DNA from: Tragulus kanchil
Taxonomy: Eukaryota; Chordata; Mammalia; Artiodactyla; Tragulidae
Direction of reading: 5' to 3'
Length of the DNA: 64,000 bases
Assembly (NCBI GenBank): GCA_022376925.1
Contig: JAIOJX010000004.1
Location: forward strand, 126,257,123 to 126,321,122
Shown here: piece after piece, positions 1-10,975 of the stretch
Position numbering within the stretch: position 1 is the stretch's first letter
Layout of the letters: each line of letters begins with the position of its first letter
Notes under the pieces: generated by a model
Seen by the model: only the letters and a program-made list of their open reading frames with translations
Told to the model about the DNA's origin: nothing
Databases searched by the model: none
Position numbers and translations under genes: made by a program

Positions 1-487
1 CTTGCTTACTCTAAAGGTGCCATTGCTGCTATGAACTTGATTTATTAGACCTGAGATGGAGATGACCACTTCCCTGCGGTATGAAGTGCAATGCTGTCTT
101 AAAACAGAAGAAAGAGAGAGACCAGCGAGGCGCATTCTCAGTTCTCTTTGTGTAGTCCTTGCCGAGGGGTCTCACTCTGCTGAGCCTGATCCTGAGCTCT
201 TATGCCGGCTCTGGCTCTCCCTTTCTCCAGGTGGAAAATGAGAACTTTAGTTCCAGACCATACGCTCCGCAGCATCTCTGTTTTTAGACACACCTGCATG
301 AGACTTTATCTCCATATTTCATTCCTTAGTCCTTGAATTTCACTTTGTAATTTTTATGTCTCTGAAAAGAGGTGACCATCAGCATCCTGGAGATGTGTCC
401 TGTTCCTGTACACTTACTTCATGTGATTGTCTTTTCTTCAACATTGTAATAATGTTAAGGAAAACACTCATATGTTTGGAAAGACAG
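1..487. other. Unique non-coding sequence
   Basis: No recognisable gene, RNA or repeat. The short open frames at 56-241 and 356-556 have no recognisable domain, no homology I know and no splice context. It is the visible part of tile 1, whose left end lies outside the window. Confidence 0.5.
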
Positions 488-690
488 TATTGTATAATGG
501 TTAAGAACTCAAGCATGTGGATTCTGATCCTTACTTTTCCATTTCACCAGTCCTAGGAGATCAAACAAGTGACTTCAAATCACCAAGTCTTCATTTCATC
601 ATTGGTAAAATAGAGACGAAAAGATTTACACGATCCAACAGGCATCTTTGAGGACTGAATTAAGTGTTTTATAAATAACTTACTGTAATA
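488..690 (+). repeat. MIR SINE (old, diverged)
   Basis: The segment starts with a degenerate MIR head (a 'tataatggttaagaactcaagc'-like stretch) and continues with the diagnostic 'tcatttcatcattggtaaaatag' type motif and an A/T-rich tail. This is the order of the mammalian MIR consensus in sense orientation. Family call is by eye. Confidence 0.55.
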
Positions 691-697
691 CCTGAAA

Positions 698-930
698 TGT
701 GTGTGTGTGTGTGTATGTATGCACGTGCTCATTCATGTCTGAATCTTTGTGACCCTATGGACTGTGGCCTGCCAGGCTCCTCTGTCCATAGGATTCTCTA
801 GGCAAGAATGCTTATGGGGTTGCTGTTTCCTTCTCCAGGGAATCTTCCCGACCCAGGGATCAAACCAGCATCTCATGTGTCTCCTGCATTAGCAGGCAGA
901 TTCTTTACCCACTGAGCCACCTGGGAAGCC
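698..930 (-). repeat. Bov-tA/Bov-A2 SINE with (GT)n tail
   Basis: The plus strand reads the reverse complement of the ruminant tRNA-derived Bov-tA SINE: a (GT)n run at 698-720, then 'gaccctatggactgtggcc', 'ctgtccata', 'cttcccgacccagg' and finally 'gagccacctgggaagcc'. The GT tract sits where the 3' tail of Bov-tA elements commonly carries a microsatellite. A duplicated terminal 'acctggcaagccc' follows at 931-943. Confidence 0.85.
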
Positions 931-943
931 ACCTGGCAAGCCC

Positions 944-1488
944 CTGGGGAAATGGGAATAAATACCTAAGACTTGTAAGCAATAATGATGATAATGGTGA
1001 TGGGCGTGCCTGCATAACAGAGTCTAATGAGAAGACTGATTAATGTTTTTAATATTAGGTATGGCCTAGTATATTTTAAATTCTTTGCAGAGCTGGTGTA
1101 TATTTATGAGCATATTTCCATCTATGAGTTCTTATGCATTTGTCTTTTTTATAGAATAAAGTCCAAAGAATATTTAGGTTTTTTCAGGAAAAAAAAAAGA
1201 GTTATAACCTAATAAGGTCCTGTTTTCTCTTGTTTTTCTTAAGTAGGAATCTACTGAAGCACATGGAAAACAATAAAGAGTCAGTGCAGTGCTACTTAAA
1301 ATGTTCAAACTAACCTTGAGATGCAGCACAGACATTCTCCTGTCTAGTTACAGCATTCTTCTGGGCATAATATAACACAGGACAAGCACTTTGAGTCACG
1401 AAGAGTCTCTTCTTTAAATACCTCATAGTAAAATAGAAGAGAATGGGTAATTCCTTTTCAACTCAGGATACGTTTCCCACCTGCTGCT
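944..1488. other. Unique AT-rich non-coding sequence
   Basis: No gene, RNA or clear repeat seen. Contains a short A10 run near 1190 and no open frame with recognisable domains. Confidence 0.5.
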
Positions 1489-1708
1489 TGCATGCATGCT
1501 AAGTCACTTATGTCCGACTCTTTGTGACCCCATGGACTGTAGCCCGCCAGGCTCCTCTGTCCATGGGATTTCCCAGGCAAGAAGACTGGAATGGGTTGCC
1601 ATATCCTCCTCCAGGGGATCTTCCCGACCCAGGGATTGAATTCAAGTGCCTTATGTCTCCTGTGTTGGCAAGAGGGTTCTTTACCACTACTGACACATGG
1701 GAAGCCCA
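1489..1708 (-). repeat. Bov-tA SINE
   Basis: Reverse-complement Bov-tA: 'gctaagtcact', 'gaccccatggactgtagcc', 'ctgtccatgggatt', 'cttcccgacccaggg', and ending in a 'gggaagccc' tRNA-like head. The part from 1552 onward reappears at 2693-2849 because of the tile overlap. Open frames here on both strands are SINE sequence, not genes. Confidence 0.9.
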
Positions 1709-1727
1709 AAGTGAATGTAAAATTTTT

Positions 1728-1925
1728 AGTTGCTCAGTCATGTTCATCACTTTGTGATCCCATGAACTGTCGCCTGCCAGGCTTCTCTGTCAATGGAATT
1801 CTTTGGGCAAGAATACTGGAGTGGGTATCCGTTCGCTTCTCCAGGGGATCCCCCCCACCCAGGGATCAAACATGCATCTCCTGCCTTGCAGGCAGATTCT
1901 TTACCGTCTGAACCTCCAGGGAAGA
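1728..1925 (-). repeat. Bov-tA SINE
   Basis: A second antisense Bov-tA sits 20 bp after the previous one, starting 'agttgctcagtcatg' and ending 'ctccagggaaga'. Its duplicated image is at 2869-3066. Confidence 0.85.
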
Positions 1926-2254
1926 CCTCAAATTCTACCTGATTTGAACAATAGTACAACCATTAAAGATCATACATTTGCTGAGTTCAATTTGATTTGA
2001 ATACATAGATTCTCATATTTACTGACCTCTCTTTCCTTGATTCTTTTACAACTTCATGCTTTTTTTTTTAACTTCCCGATCTTGAAACAGTATAGTTTTC
2101 TCAGTATAGTGTATAGCTTTATACACTTATAACACAGGTGTATGCTTTGTGTAACCACCACCACAGTCAGAATACTAGGCAGCAGCATCACCAGACTCCC
2201 CCTTGTTACCCCCTTTAAACTGTACCCATCACCTCCCTGGTATCAAATCCCTAG

Positions 2255-2400
2255 GAACCTCTCGTGTGTTCTCCACAGGAAGCTGCTGGTACCTTGATCT
2301 CTCCAGCACCACGAGGAACAAATGTCTGTTGTTTAAGCCACCCAGCTCATCCCTGCTAGTGTCATCTCTGGGTATAGACAGTATGTCCCTGGGCCATCTG
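2255..2400 (+). repeat. MaLR/MLT1-type LTR 3' fragment
   Basis: The order 'accttgatctctccagcacc' then 'tctgttgtttaagccaccc' matches the 3' part of mammalian MaLR LTRs. Both ends are indistinct. The image in the next tile is about 3394-3539. Flanking 1926-2254 and 2401-2666 hold nothing else I recognise. Confidence 0.4.
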
Positions 2401-3805
2401 GTGTCACTGGACTAGCTTCTGCAAGCAGATAGGAGAGCAGAAGCCACTCGGCCTGGCTCTCCTGTGATCCTGGCTGGAGGGCAGGGAGACAGGCTGCTGC
2501 TGCCCTGCCAAGGATGTGGGACTGCCACTGGAAGCAGGGTATGTAGTGAGGAGTGGGTGTTTGGGGTTTCCTGCTATCGATACTGGCAGTGGATTGGACA
2601 AGTGTCAGGTCTAAATGGTGGAACAAGGGTTGCATCTTCACTTATGCTTTGCTTTCCCCATCCTTGAAAAAAAGGGGTGGTGTTCCCGCTGACTCCTCTG
2701 TCCATGGGATTTCCCAGGCAAGAAGACTGGAATGGGTTGCCATATCCTCCTCCAGGGGATCTTCCCGACCCAGGGATTGAATTCAAGTGCCTTATGTCTC
2801 CTGTGTTGGCAAGAGGGTTCTTTACCACTACTGACACATGGGAAGCCCAAAGTGAATGTAAAATTTTTAGTTGCTCAGTCATGTTCATCACTTTGTGATC
2901 CCATGAACTGTCGCCTGCCAGGCTTCTCTGTCAATGGAATTCTTTGGGCAAGAATACTGGAGTGGGTATCCGTTCGCTTCTCCAGGGGATCCCCCCCACC
3001 CAGGGATCAAACATGCATCTCCTGCCTTGCAGGCAGATTCTTTACCGTCTGAACCTCCAGGGAAGACCTCAAATTCTACCTGATTTGAACAATAGTACAA
3101 CCATTAAAGATCATACATTTGCTGAGTTCAATTTGATTTGAATACATAGATTCTCATATTTACTGACCTCTCTTTCCTTGATTCTTTTACAACTTCATGC
3201 TTTTTTTTAACTTCCCGATCTTGAAACAGTATAGTTTTCTCAGTATAGTGTATAGCTTTATACACTTATAACACAGGTGTATGCTTTGTGTAACCACCAC
3301 CACAGTCAGAATACTAGGCAGCAGCATCACCAGACTCCCCCTTGTTACCCCCTTTAAACTGTACCCATCACCTCCCTGGTATCAAATCCCTAGGAACCTC
3401 TCGTGTGTTCTCCACAGGAAGCTGCTGGTACCTTGATCTCTCCAGCACCACGAGGAACAAATGTCTGTTGTTTAAGCCACCCAGCTCATCCCTGCTAGTG
3501 TCATCTCTGGGTATAGACAGTATGTCCCTGGGCCATCTGGTGTCACTGGACTAGCTTCTGCAAGCAGATAGGAGAGCAGAAGCCACTCGGCCTGGCTCTC
3601 CTGTGATCCTGGCTGGAGGGCAGGGAGACAGGCTGCTGCTGCCCTGCCAAGGATGTGGGACTGCCACTGGAAGCAGGGTATGTAGTGAGGAGTGGGTGTT
3701 TGGGGTTTCCTGCTATCGATACTGGCAGTGGATTGGACAAGTGTCAGGTCTAAATGGTGGAACAAGGGTTGCATCTTCACTTATGCTTTGCTTTCCCCAT
3801 CCTTG

Positions 3806-4076
3806 GCTATAAAAAGCAAACTTTTTTGAGGGGTTGTTTTTGCTTGACCTATCCCTGCAGTCGCTCTGGGTTTTAGACCTTTCCTGTGCCTGGGCTAGGA
3901 GCATTTGGGAGATGAATAGAAAACCTAGGGGAGTCCATCATGTAGTCAGTCCTTATGTTCTCAAGGTGTGTTCCTTCCTCCCTACCCAGTGCTGTTGACT
4001 CTCTTTCAGCTTACTTTCAGAGATGAATCATTGTCTAATTCACTTTTCCTGAGTGTTAATGTCTTATTTATCAGTT
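3806..4076. other. Unique non-coding sequence
   Basis: Short single-copy stretch between duplication 1 and the BovB LINE. No gene or repeat recognised. Confidence 0.4.
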
Positions 4077-5427
4077 CAGTTCAGTCACTCAGTTGTGTCT
4101 GATTCTTTATGACCCAATGGACTGCAGCATGCCAGGCTTCCCTGTCCTTCACCATCTCCCAGAGCCTGCTTAAACTCGTGTCCATTGACTCAATGATGCC
4201 ATCCAGCCATCTCGTCCTGTCGTCTCCTCCTCCTTTTGCCTTCTGTTTTTCCCAACACCAGGCTCTTTTCCAGTGAGTCATCTCTTTGCATCAGGTGGCC
4301 AATATTGGAGTTTCAGCTTCAGTATCAATTCTTCTGATGAATATTCAGGGTTGATATCCTTTAGGATAGATTGTTTTGATCTCCTTGCAGTTCAAGGGAC
4401 TCTCAGGAGTCTTCTCCAGCACCACAGTTCAAAGGCATCAATTCGTCAGTGCTCAGCCTTCTTTATGGTCCAGCTCTCACATCCATAAATGACTACTGGG
4501 AAAACCATAGCTTTGACTATATGGACTTCTGTCAGCAAAGTTTTGTCTCTGTTTGAATACACTGTCTGAGTTTGTCATAGCTAGTCTTCGAATGAGCATG
4601 CATCTTTTAATTTAATGCCTGCAGTCACCTTCTGCAGTGATTTTGCAGCTGAAGAAAATCAAGTTTGTCACTGTCTCCATTGTTTGCCCATCTATTTGCC
4701 ATAAAGTGATGGGACCAGATGCCATATGATCATCGTTTTTTGAATGTTGAGTTTTAGGACAGTTTTTTTCTCTTTCCTCTTTTACCTTCACCAAGAGGCT
4801 CTTTAGCTCCTCTTCACTTTCTGCCATAAGGGTGGTGTCACCTGCATACCTGAGGTTATTAATATTTCTCCTAGAAATCTTGATTTCAGCTTGTGCCTTA
4901 TCCAGACTGGCATTGTGCATGATGTACTCTGCATATAAATTGAGTAAGTGACAATATACAGCCTTGATGTACTCCTTTCCCAATTTGGAACCAGTCTGTT
5001 GTTACATATCCAGTTCTAATTGTTGCTTCTTGTCCTGCATACAAGTTTCACAAGAGGCAGGTAAGGTCATCTGCTAATTTCATCTCTTTCCAAAATTTCC
5101 ACAGTTTGTCATGATTCACACAAAGGCTTTAGCATAGTCAGTGAAGCAGAAATAGGTATTTTCTGAAATTCCCTTGCTCTTTCTATGATCCAGTGGATGT
5201 TGGCACTTTGATCTCTGGTTCCTCTGATTTTTCTATATCCAGCTTATACATCTGAAAGTTCTTGGTTCACATACTGTTGAAACCTAGATTTTGAGCATTA
5301 ATTTGCTAGTATGTGAAATGAGTGCAATGGTACGGTAGTTTGAATATACTTTGGTATTGCCTTTATTTGGTATGGGAATGAAAACTGACCTTTCAGTCTT
5401 GAGGCCATTGCTGAGTCTTCCAAATTT
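4077..5427 (-). mobile_element. BovB (RTE) LINE, 3' part, tile 2 image
   Basis: Antisense BovB: the 3' region begins 'gttcagttcagtcactcag', followed by 'catctcccagagcctgc' and 'gaatattcagggttgatatcc'. A minus-strand open stretch at 4612-4983 keeps reverse-transcriptase text, including NNLRY then AGDTT then LMAESEEELKSLL. The catalytic box (codons at 4837-4848) reads YAGD where the family has YADD, a GAT-to-GGT type change. Stops and frameshifts occur outside this stretch, so the copy is dead. The tile stops at 5427 and the same LINE restarts at 5459. Confidence 0.92.
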
Positions 5428-6588
5428 CAAAATTTTTTTTGAGGCATTCTTGTTTTATCAATATTGGAGTTTCAGCTTCAGTATCAATTCTTCTGATGAA
5501 TATTCAGGGTTGATATCCTTTAGGATAGATTGTTTTGATCTCCTTGCAGTTCAAGGGACTCTCAGGAGTCTTCTCCAGCACCACAGTTCAAAGGCATCAA
5601 TTCGTCAGTGCTCAGCCTTCTTTATGGTCCAGCTCTCACATCCATAAATGACTACTGGGAAAACCATAGCTTTGACTATATGGACTTCTGTCAGCAAAGT
5701 TTTGTCTCTGTTTGAATACACTGTCTGAGTTTGTCATAGCTAGTCTTCGAATGAGCATGCATCTTTTAATTTAATGCCTGCAGTCACCTTCTGCAGTGAT
5801 TTTGCAGCTGAAGAAAATCAAGTTTGTCACTGTCTCCATTGTTTGCCCATCTATTTGCCATAAAGTGATGGGACCAGATGCCATATGATCATCGTTTTTT
5901 GAATGTTGAGTTTTAGGACAGTTTTTTTCTCTTTCCTCTTTTACCTTCACCAAGAGGCTCTTTAGCTCCTCTTCACTTTCTGCCATAAGGGTGGTGTCAC
6001 CTGCATACCTGAGGTTATTAATATTTCTCCTAGAAATCTTGATTTCAGCTTGTGCCTTATCCAGACTGGCATTGTGCATGATGTACTCTGCATATAAATT
6101 GAGTAAGTGACAATATACAGCCTTGATGTACTCCTTTCCCAATTTGGAACCAGTCTGTTGTTACATATCCAGTTCTAATTGTTGCTTCTTGTCCTGCATA
6201 CAAGTTTCACAAGAGGCAGGTAAGGTCATCTGCTAATTTCATCTCTTTCCAAAATTTCCACAGTTTGTCATGATTCACACAAAGGCTTTAGCATAGTCAG
6301 TGAAGCAGAAATAGGTATTTTCTGAAATTCCCTTGCTCTTTCTATGATCCAGTGGATGTTGGCACTTTGATCTCTGGTTCCTCTGATTTTTCTATATCCA
6401 GCTTATACATCTGAAAGTTCTTGGTTCACATACTGTTGAAACCTAGATTTTGAGCATTAATTTGCTAGTATGTGAAATGAGTGCAATGGTACGGTAGTTT
6501 GAATATACTTTGGTATTGCCTTTATTTGGTATGGGAATGAAAACTGACCTTTTTCAGTCTTGAGGCCATTGCTGAGTCTTCCAAATTT
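4300..6588. repeat. Tile-overlap duplication 2
   Basis: Copy A 4300-5427 and copy B 5459-6588, offset 1159-1161. The only clear difference is a T run near 5387/6550. Filler 5428-5458 (31 bp) is T-rich; its end resembles 4288-4299, the sequence preceding copy A. Confidence 0.97.
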
Positions 6589-6963
6589 GCTAGGATATTG
6601 AGTTTAGCACTTTAACACCATCATCTTTTTTAATATTTCAAATAGCTCAGTTGGAATTCCATCACCTCCACTAGCTTTGTTCTTAGTAATGCTTCCTAGG
6701 GCCCACTTGACTTCACTTTCTAAGGTATCCGGCTCTGGGTGAGTGATCACACTATTGTGTTCATCCAGTTTATTAAGCTCTTTTTTGTATAGTTCTTATG
6801 TGTATTCTTTCCACCTCTTAATATCTTCTGCTTCTGTTAGGTCCACACTGTTTGTCTTTTTTTTTGTGCCTTTCTTTGCATAAAATGTTCCCCTGGGGGC
6901 TCTAGTTTTCTTATAGAGATCTCTAGTCTTTCTTTGTTTAATCCTCTCTCTTTTTGCATTGTT
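5459..6963 (-). mobile_element. BovB LINE, tile 3 image extending 5'
   Basis: The same BovB copy as at 4077-5427, shown again and continued further toward the LINE 5' side. It ends near 6963 at 'tctctctttttgcattg', where BovB text stops (5'-truncated insertion). It again contains the reverse-transcriptase stretch (5771-6142, minus) with the YAGD box. No frame is intact. Confidence 0.9.
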
Positions 6964-8373
6964 TTATCTATAGAGGAGCACAGAAGAAATCATTCTGTAC
7001 CATTTTGCCCTAGAACAGAAGCCAAAATAATCTTTTAAGAAAATAAATGTGCTCAGATTGCTTTACTAAACTCTTATTAGTGCCATGACTGCAAAAGACC
7101 TTGTGTCAATTTCTGAATACATCATATTCTGTTTCTACTTAGATACTTCTCTACTGATTTTCTTTCTGCCTGGGACTTTTCTTTCACCCTCCCTTCACAG
7201 TCTCCCATCTTCTCAAGAACCCTTTTGCATATTCACTAATTCTTATTTATCTTTTAGAACTCAGATCAAATATTATCTTTCATGTTTCCCCCAGACTACA
7301 AGTTTCACAAGAGGCAGGTAAGGTCATCTGCTAATTTCATCTCTTTCCAAAATTTCCACAGTTTGTCATGATTCACACAAAGGCTTTAGCATAGTCAGTG
7401 AAGCAGAAATAGGTATTTTCTGAAATTCCCTTGCTCTTTCTATGATCCAGTGGATGTTGGCACTTTGATCTCTGGTTCCTCTGATTTTTCTATATCCAGC
7501 TTATACATCTGAAAGTTCTTGGTTCACATACTGTTGAAACCTAGATTTTGAGCATTAATTTGCTAGTATGTGAAATGAGTGCAATGGTACGGTAGTTTGA
7601 ATATACTTTGGTATTGCCTTTATTTGGTATGGGAATGAAAACTGCCCTTTTTTCAGTCTTGAGGCCATTGCTGAGTCTTCCAAATTTGCTAGGATATTGA
7701 GTTTAGCACTTTAACACCATCATCTTTTTTAATATTTCAAATAGCTCAGTTGGAATTCCATCACCTCCACTAGCTTTGTTCTTAGTAATGCTTCCTAGGG
7801 CCCACTTGACTTCACTTTCTAAGGTATCCGGCTCTGGGTGAGTGATCACACTATTGTGTTCATCCAGTTTATTAAGCTCTTTTTTGTATAGTTCTTATGT
7901 GTATTCTTTCCACCTCTTAATATCTTCTGCTTCTGTTAGGTCCACACTGTTTGTCTTTTTTTGTGCCTTTCTTTGCATAAAATGTTCCCCTGGGGGCTCT
8001 AGTTTTCTTATAGAGATCTCTAGTCTTTCTTTGTTTAATCCTCTCTCTTTTTGCATTGTTTTATCTATAGAGGAGCACAGAAGAAATCATTCTGTACCAT
8101 TTTGCCCTAGAACAGAAGCCAAAATAATCTTTTAAGAAAATAAATGTGCTCAGATTGCTTTACTAAACTCTTATTAGTGCCATGACTGCAAAAGACCTTG
8201 TGTCAATTTCTGAATACATCATATTCTGTTTCTACTTAGATACTTCTCTACTGATTTTCTTTCTGCCTGGGACTTTTCTTTCACCCTCCCTTCACAGTCT
8301 CCCATCTTCTCAAGAACCCTTTTGCATATTCACTAATTCTTATTTATCTTTTAGAACTCAGATCAAATATTAT
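6199..8373. repeat. Tile-overlap duplication 3
   Basis: Copy A 6199-7276 and copy B 7297-8373, offset 1098-1097. Filler 7277-7296 is 20 bp. Differences are T-run lengths near 6550/7650 and 6855/7955 plus one A/C change. Because 6199-6588 also lies in duplication 2, this stretch occurs three times (5040-5427, 6199-6588, 7297-7687). Confidence 0.97.
7297..8062 (-). mobile_element. BovB LINE, tile 4 image of the 5' part
   Basis: Third image of part of the same BovB copy, corresponding to 6199-6963. It carries no independent information except as a third read for resolving discrepancies. Confidence 0.88.
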
Positions 8374-8640
8374 TCAGTCAGGGAAGTCCTCTCTGACTCT
8401 CCACACCAGCTCAAACCCTCCTCCACTATAAACACTGTTGTAGTCCCTCTGTTCTCCCCAGCATTCGGCCATTGAATTTATAATGAAGCTAATGGTTGTG
8501 TAGGTTATTGCTTAGTATCTCTATCCATCCCTAGAATGCAAGCTCTTAGGGTCTGGATCCATCTCATTCAGTACTGATCTCCACCCCCATCCCCACCTCT
8601 GGTACTCACCAAGTATCTGAACACATTAAACGTTTTCATT
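8090..8640 (+). repeat. L2 LINE 3' region
   Basis: Plus-strand L2-like order: 'gaacccttttgcatattc', 'gggaagtcctctctgactc', 'agaatgcaagctcttaggg', then an A/T-rich end. Partial images of the same L2 lie at about 6990-7276 (tile 3) and 9425-9735 (tile 5). An open frame at 8182-8475 falls inside it and is not a gene. Confidence 0.65.
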
Positions 8641-8813
8641 ATCTAAACTTTAAAATTTCAATATGTGTCTTAGATTTTCCATTTTCAAAAAGCTTTGCAG
8701 TCACTAATTAGACAAACATCAAAACAGTCCTGAAAGGTTAAGGAATTAAAAGTCACCCAGCAGACACTTCATGGCTCACATGCCCATGCTTGCCCGCACA
8801 GCCTTTACTCATT

Positions 8814-8945
8814 CTTTGTCCTCATGCCCTCTCCAGGCACAGGTGCAGGAGGCAGGCCTGGCACTGATGCCGGGTCTCCTGGGTGATCTCACAGGTGCCC
8901 TTCTGGAAGGGGCACTGGGGCCAGGCGTTGGGTTTCATGGCTCTC
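8814..8945 (-). pseudogene. NR1I2 (PXR)-like DNA-binding-domain exon, decayed
   Basis: Read on the minus strand, this stretch translates to RAMKPNAWPQ, CPFQKGTCEIT, then QETRHQCQACLLHLCLE. That is the second zinc finger and C-terminal helix of an NR1I nuclear receptor, closest to pregnane X receptor (about 28 of 41 positions by hand against PXR as I remember it; VDR and CAR fit less well). All four zinc cysteines are kept. A 3' splice site remains upstream: a pyrimidine-rich tract (8948-8965) ending in 'ctctcgcag'. Decay signs: many Arg codons changed (W, Q, H, L), a 1-bp loss after CLE that runs into a stop, and 'aatgagt' where a 'gtgagt' donor would be expected. Because splice context is present, it derives from genomic DNA, not a processed transcript. 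No other receptor exon was found within the window. The tile 5 image is 9919-10049. Confidence 0.75.
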
Positions 8946-9424
8946 CTGCGAGAGGACAGAGAGCAGAAGAGCACATGGAAGAACAAAGGAATATCTTAAT
9001 GGAAAGGGGGCCTTCCTTAGTGGGAAGACAGAATATGAAGGTTTCCTCTCAGATGTAAATGGTTCTCCTGAAACTAGTTAGGGGACCTTGGATGGGCCAC
9101 CAGCCTACACTCTGAATCTGGGAGCAAGGTCAAGCCAAGGCCCTGGGATGGTGCCCAGGGGGCTGACGGCAGAACCCCTGTTAGACGTGACCCATTTTGT
9201 CAAGGTGACAGAGGCCAGATGAGAGCTGACTGTTTCACAAATAAGAATGAATTGGAAACTAATCTGCTCCATGACCCTGGCTCTCCAGAAAGCTGCAAAT
9301 AACATAGACTGATTCAAAACTTGAACTGACAAGAGAAAGAGATGCAATGATGGAAAAGAGTTCCAATGTGCACTCTGGCTTTGAAGATGGAAGAAGAGAC
9401 CGAGAGTGTGGTGGCATCTAGAAG
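8946..9424. other. Non-coding sequence flanking the pseudo-exon
   Basis: Intron-like sequence upstream (minus strand sense) of the NR1I2-like exon. No first-zinc-finger exon was found here. Image at 10050-10528. Confidence 0.4.
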
Positions 9425-9918
9425 TTTTGCATATTCACTAATTCTTATTTATCTTTTAGAACTCAGATCAAATATTATTCAGTCAGGGAAGTCCTCTCTG
9501 ACTCTCCACACCAGCTCAAACCCTCCTCCACTATAAACACTGTTGTAGTCCCTCTGTTCTCCCCAGCATTCGGCCATTGAATTTATAATGAAGCTAATGG
9601 TTGTGTAGGTTATTGCTTAGTATCTCTATCCATCCCTAGAATGCAAGCTCTTAGGGTCTGGATCCATCTCATTCAGTACTGAGCTCCACCCGCATCCCCA
9701 CCTCTGGTACTCACCAAGTATCTGAACACATTAAACGTTTTCATTATCTAAACTTTAAAATTTCAATATGTGTCTTAGATTTTCCATTTTCAAAAAGCTT
9801 TGCAGTCACTAATTAGACAAACATCAAAACAGTCCTGAAAGGTTAAGGAATTAAAAGTCACCCAGCAGACACTTCATGGCTCACATGCCCATGCTTGCCC
9901 GCACAGCCTTTACTCATT

Positions 9919-10049
9919 CTTTGTCCTCATGCCCTCTCCAGGCACAGGTGCAGGAGGCAGGCCTGGCACTGATGCCGGGTCTCCTGGGTGATCTCACAGG
10001 TGCCCTTCTGGAAGGGCACTGGGGCCAGGCGTTGGGTTTCATGGCTCTC
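9919..10049 (-). pseudogene. Tile-5 image of the NR1I2-like exon
   Basis: The same exon as 8814-8945, shown again by duplication 4. One G fewer in the run near 10013 breaks the zinc-finger frame after the first cysteine. The two tiles therefore disagree on the coding frame, and a raw-read check is needed to know which is right. Confidence 0.75.
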
Positions 10050-10534
10050 CTGCGAGAGGACAGAGAGCAGAAGAGCACATGGAAGAACAAAGGAATATCT
10101 TAATGGAAAGGGGGCCTTCCTTAGTGGGAAGACAGAATATGAAGGTTTCCTCTCAGATGTAAATGGTTCTCCTGAAACTAGTTAGGGGACCTTGGATGGG
10201 CCACCAGCCTACACTCTGAATCTGGGAGCAAGGTCAAGCCAAGGCCCTGGGATGGTGCCCAGGGGGCTGACGGCAGAACCCCTGTTAGACGTGACCCATT
10301 TTGTCAAGGTGACAGAGGCCAGATGAGAGCTGACTGTTTCACAAATAAGAATGAATTGGAAACTAATCTGCTCCATGACCCTGGCTCTCCAGAAAGCTGC
10401 AAATAACATAGACTGATTCAAAACTTGAACTGACAAGAGAAAGAGATGCAATGATGGAAAAGAGTTCCAATGTGCACTCTGGCTTTGAAGATGGAAGAAG
10501 AGACCGAGAGTGTGGTGGCATCTAGAAGCTGGAA

Positions 10535-10650
10535 GAGACAGGAGCCCTTGCCTGAAGGAACCAGTCCTGTAACACCTTGATTTTAGCCCAGTGGCACTGA
10601 TTTTGGACTTAGGACATCCAGAACACCTGTGCTGGATATCACAGGGTGTG
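10535..10650 (+). repeat. MLT1-type LTR fragment
   Basis: Order 'cctgaaggaaccagtcctg', 'accttgattttagcccagtg', 'ttttggacttaggacatcc' resembles the 3' half of MLT1 LTRs. The 186-residue minus frame at 10209-10769 overlaps it and is not a credible gene. Confidence 0.45.
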
Positions 10651-10807
10651 GTGGTGTGGTAAGACAGGCCCTGTGTTTTTCTGTCAGGACAGTGGACTAG
10701 CAGGCAGAGGGGGCATTTCCAGAACCGTGGCCATGCTGGATAGCTTGGAGACTGTTTCCGAAGCCTCACTGCTTAGGAAAACCCCACAGCTGCTTGTAAT
10801 CTAGGAA

Positions 10808-10975
10808 GGGGATTCTTCAACTTGCTTGGGGAATACAGATCACCTGAGGAGCCTGTTAAGATGCAAATTCCAATGCCCTGGTGTAGGGTGGGCCTCAGAG
10901 CTTCCTGCCTTTCTAACCCAGGGAGTTGCTGATGCTGCTGGTCTGCCATCCACACTGAGCAGCAAATACCTACAG
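10808..10975. repeat. MER5-like hAT MITE fragment
   Basis: Contains 'atcacctgaggagcctgtta' and 'gatgctgctggtctgcc', the typical internal order of MER5-group non-autonomous hAT elements. Old and diverged; no target-site duplication resolved. Confidence 0.5.

Larger units (their letters stand above)
1552..3805. repeat. Tile-overlap duplication 1
   Basis: Copy A 1552-2666 and copy B 2693-3805 are near-identical direct repeats of about 1.11 kb (offset 1141, then 1139 after a T-run length change near 2060). The 26-bp filler 2667-2692 resembles a garbled version of 3806-3845, which continues copy B: both share an A-run followed by a 'ggggt' core and a 'gcttga/gctga' end. Confidence 0.97.
8320..10528. 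repeat. Tile-overlap duplication 4
   Basis: Copy A 8320-9424 abuts copy B 9425-10528 with no filler. Differences: G-run 8909-8912 versus one fewer G in copy B, and two substitutions near 8580/9685. The G-run indel shifts the frame of the NR1I2-like pseudo-exon in copy B. Confidence 0.97.

Noticed and set aside
4612..6142. Two conserved 123-residue minus frames as a host gene
   Set aside because: They encode part of a BovB reverse transcriptase and are the same copy in two tiles.
10209..10769. 186-residue open frame on the minus strand
   Set aside because: Longest frame in the window, but it overlaps an MLT1 fragment and low-complexity text, has no domain or splice context, and starts in sequence shown twice.
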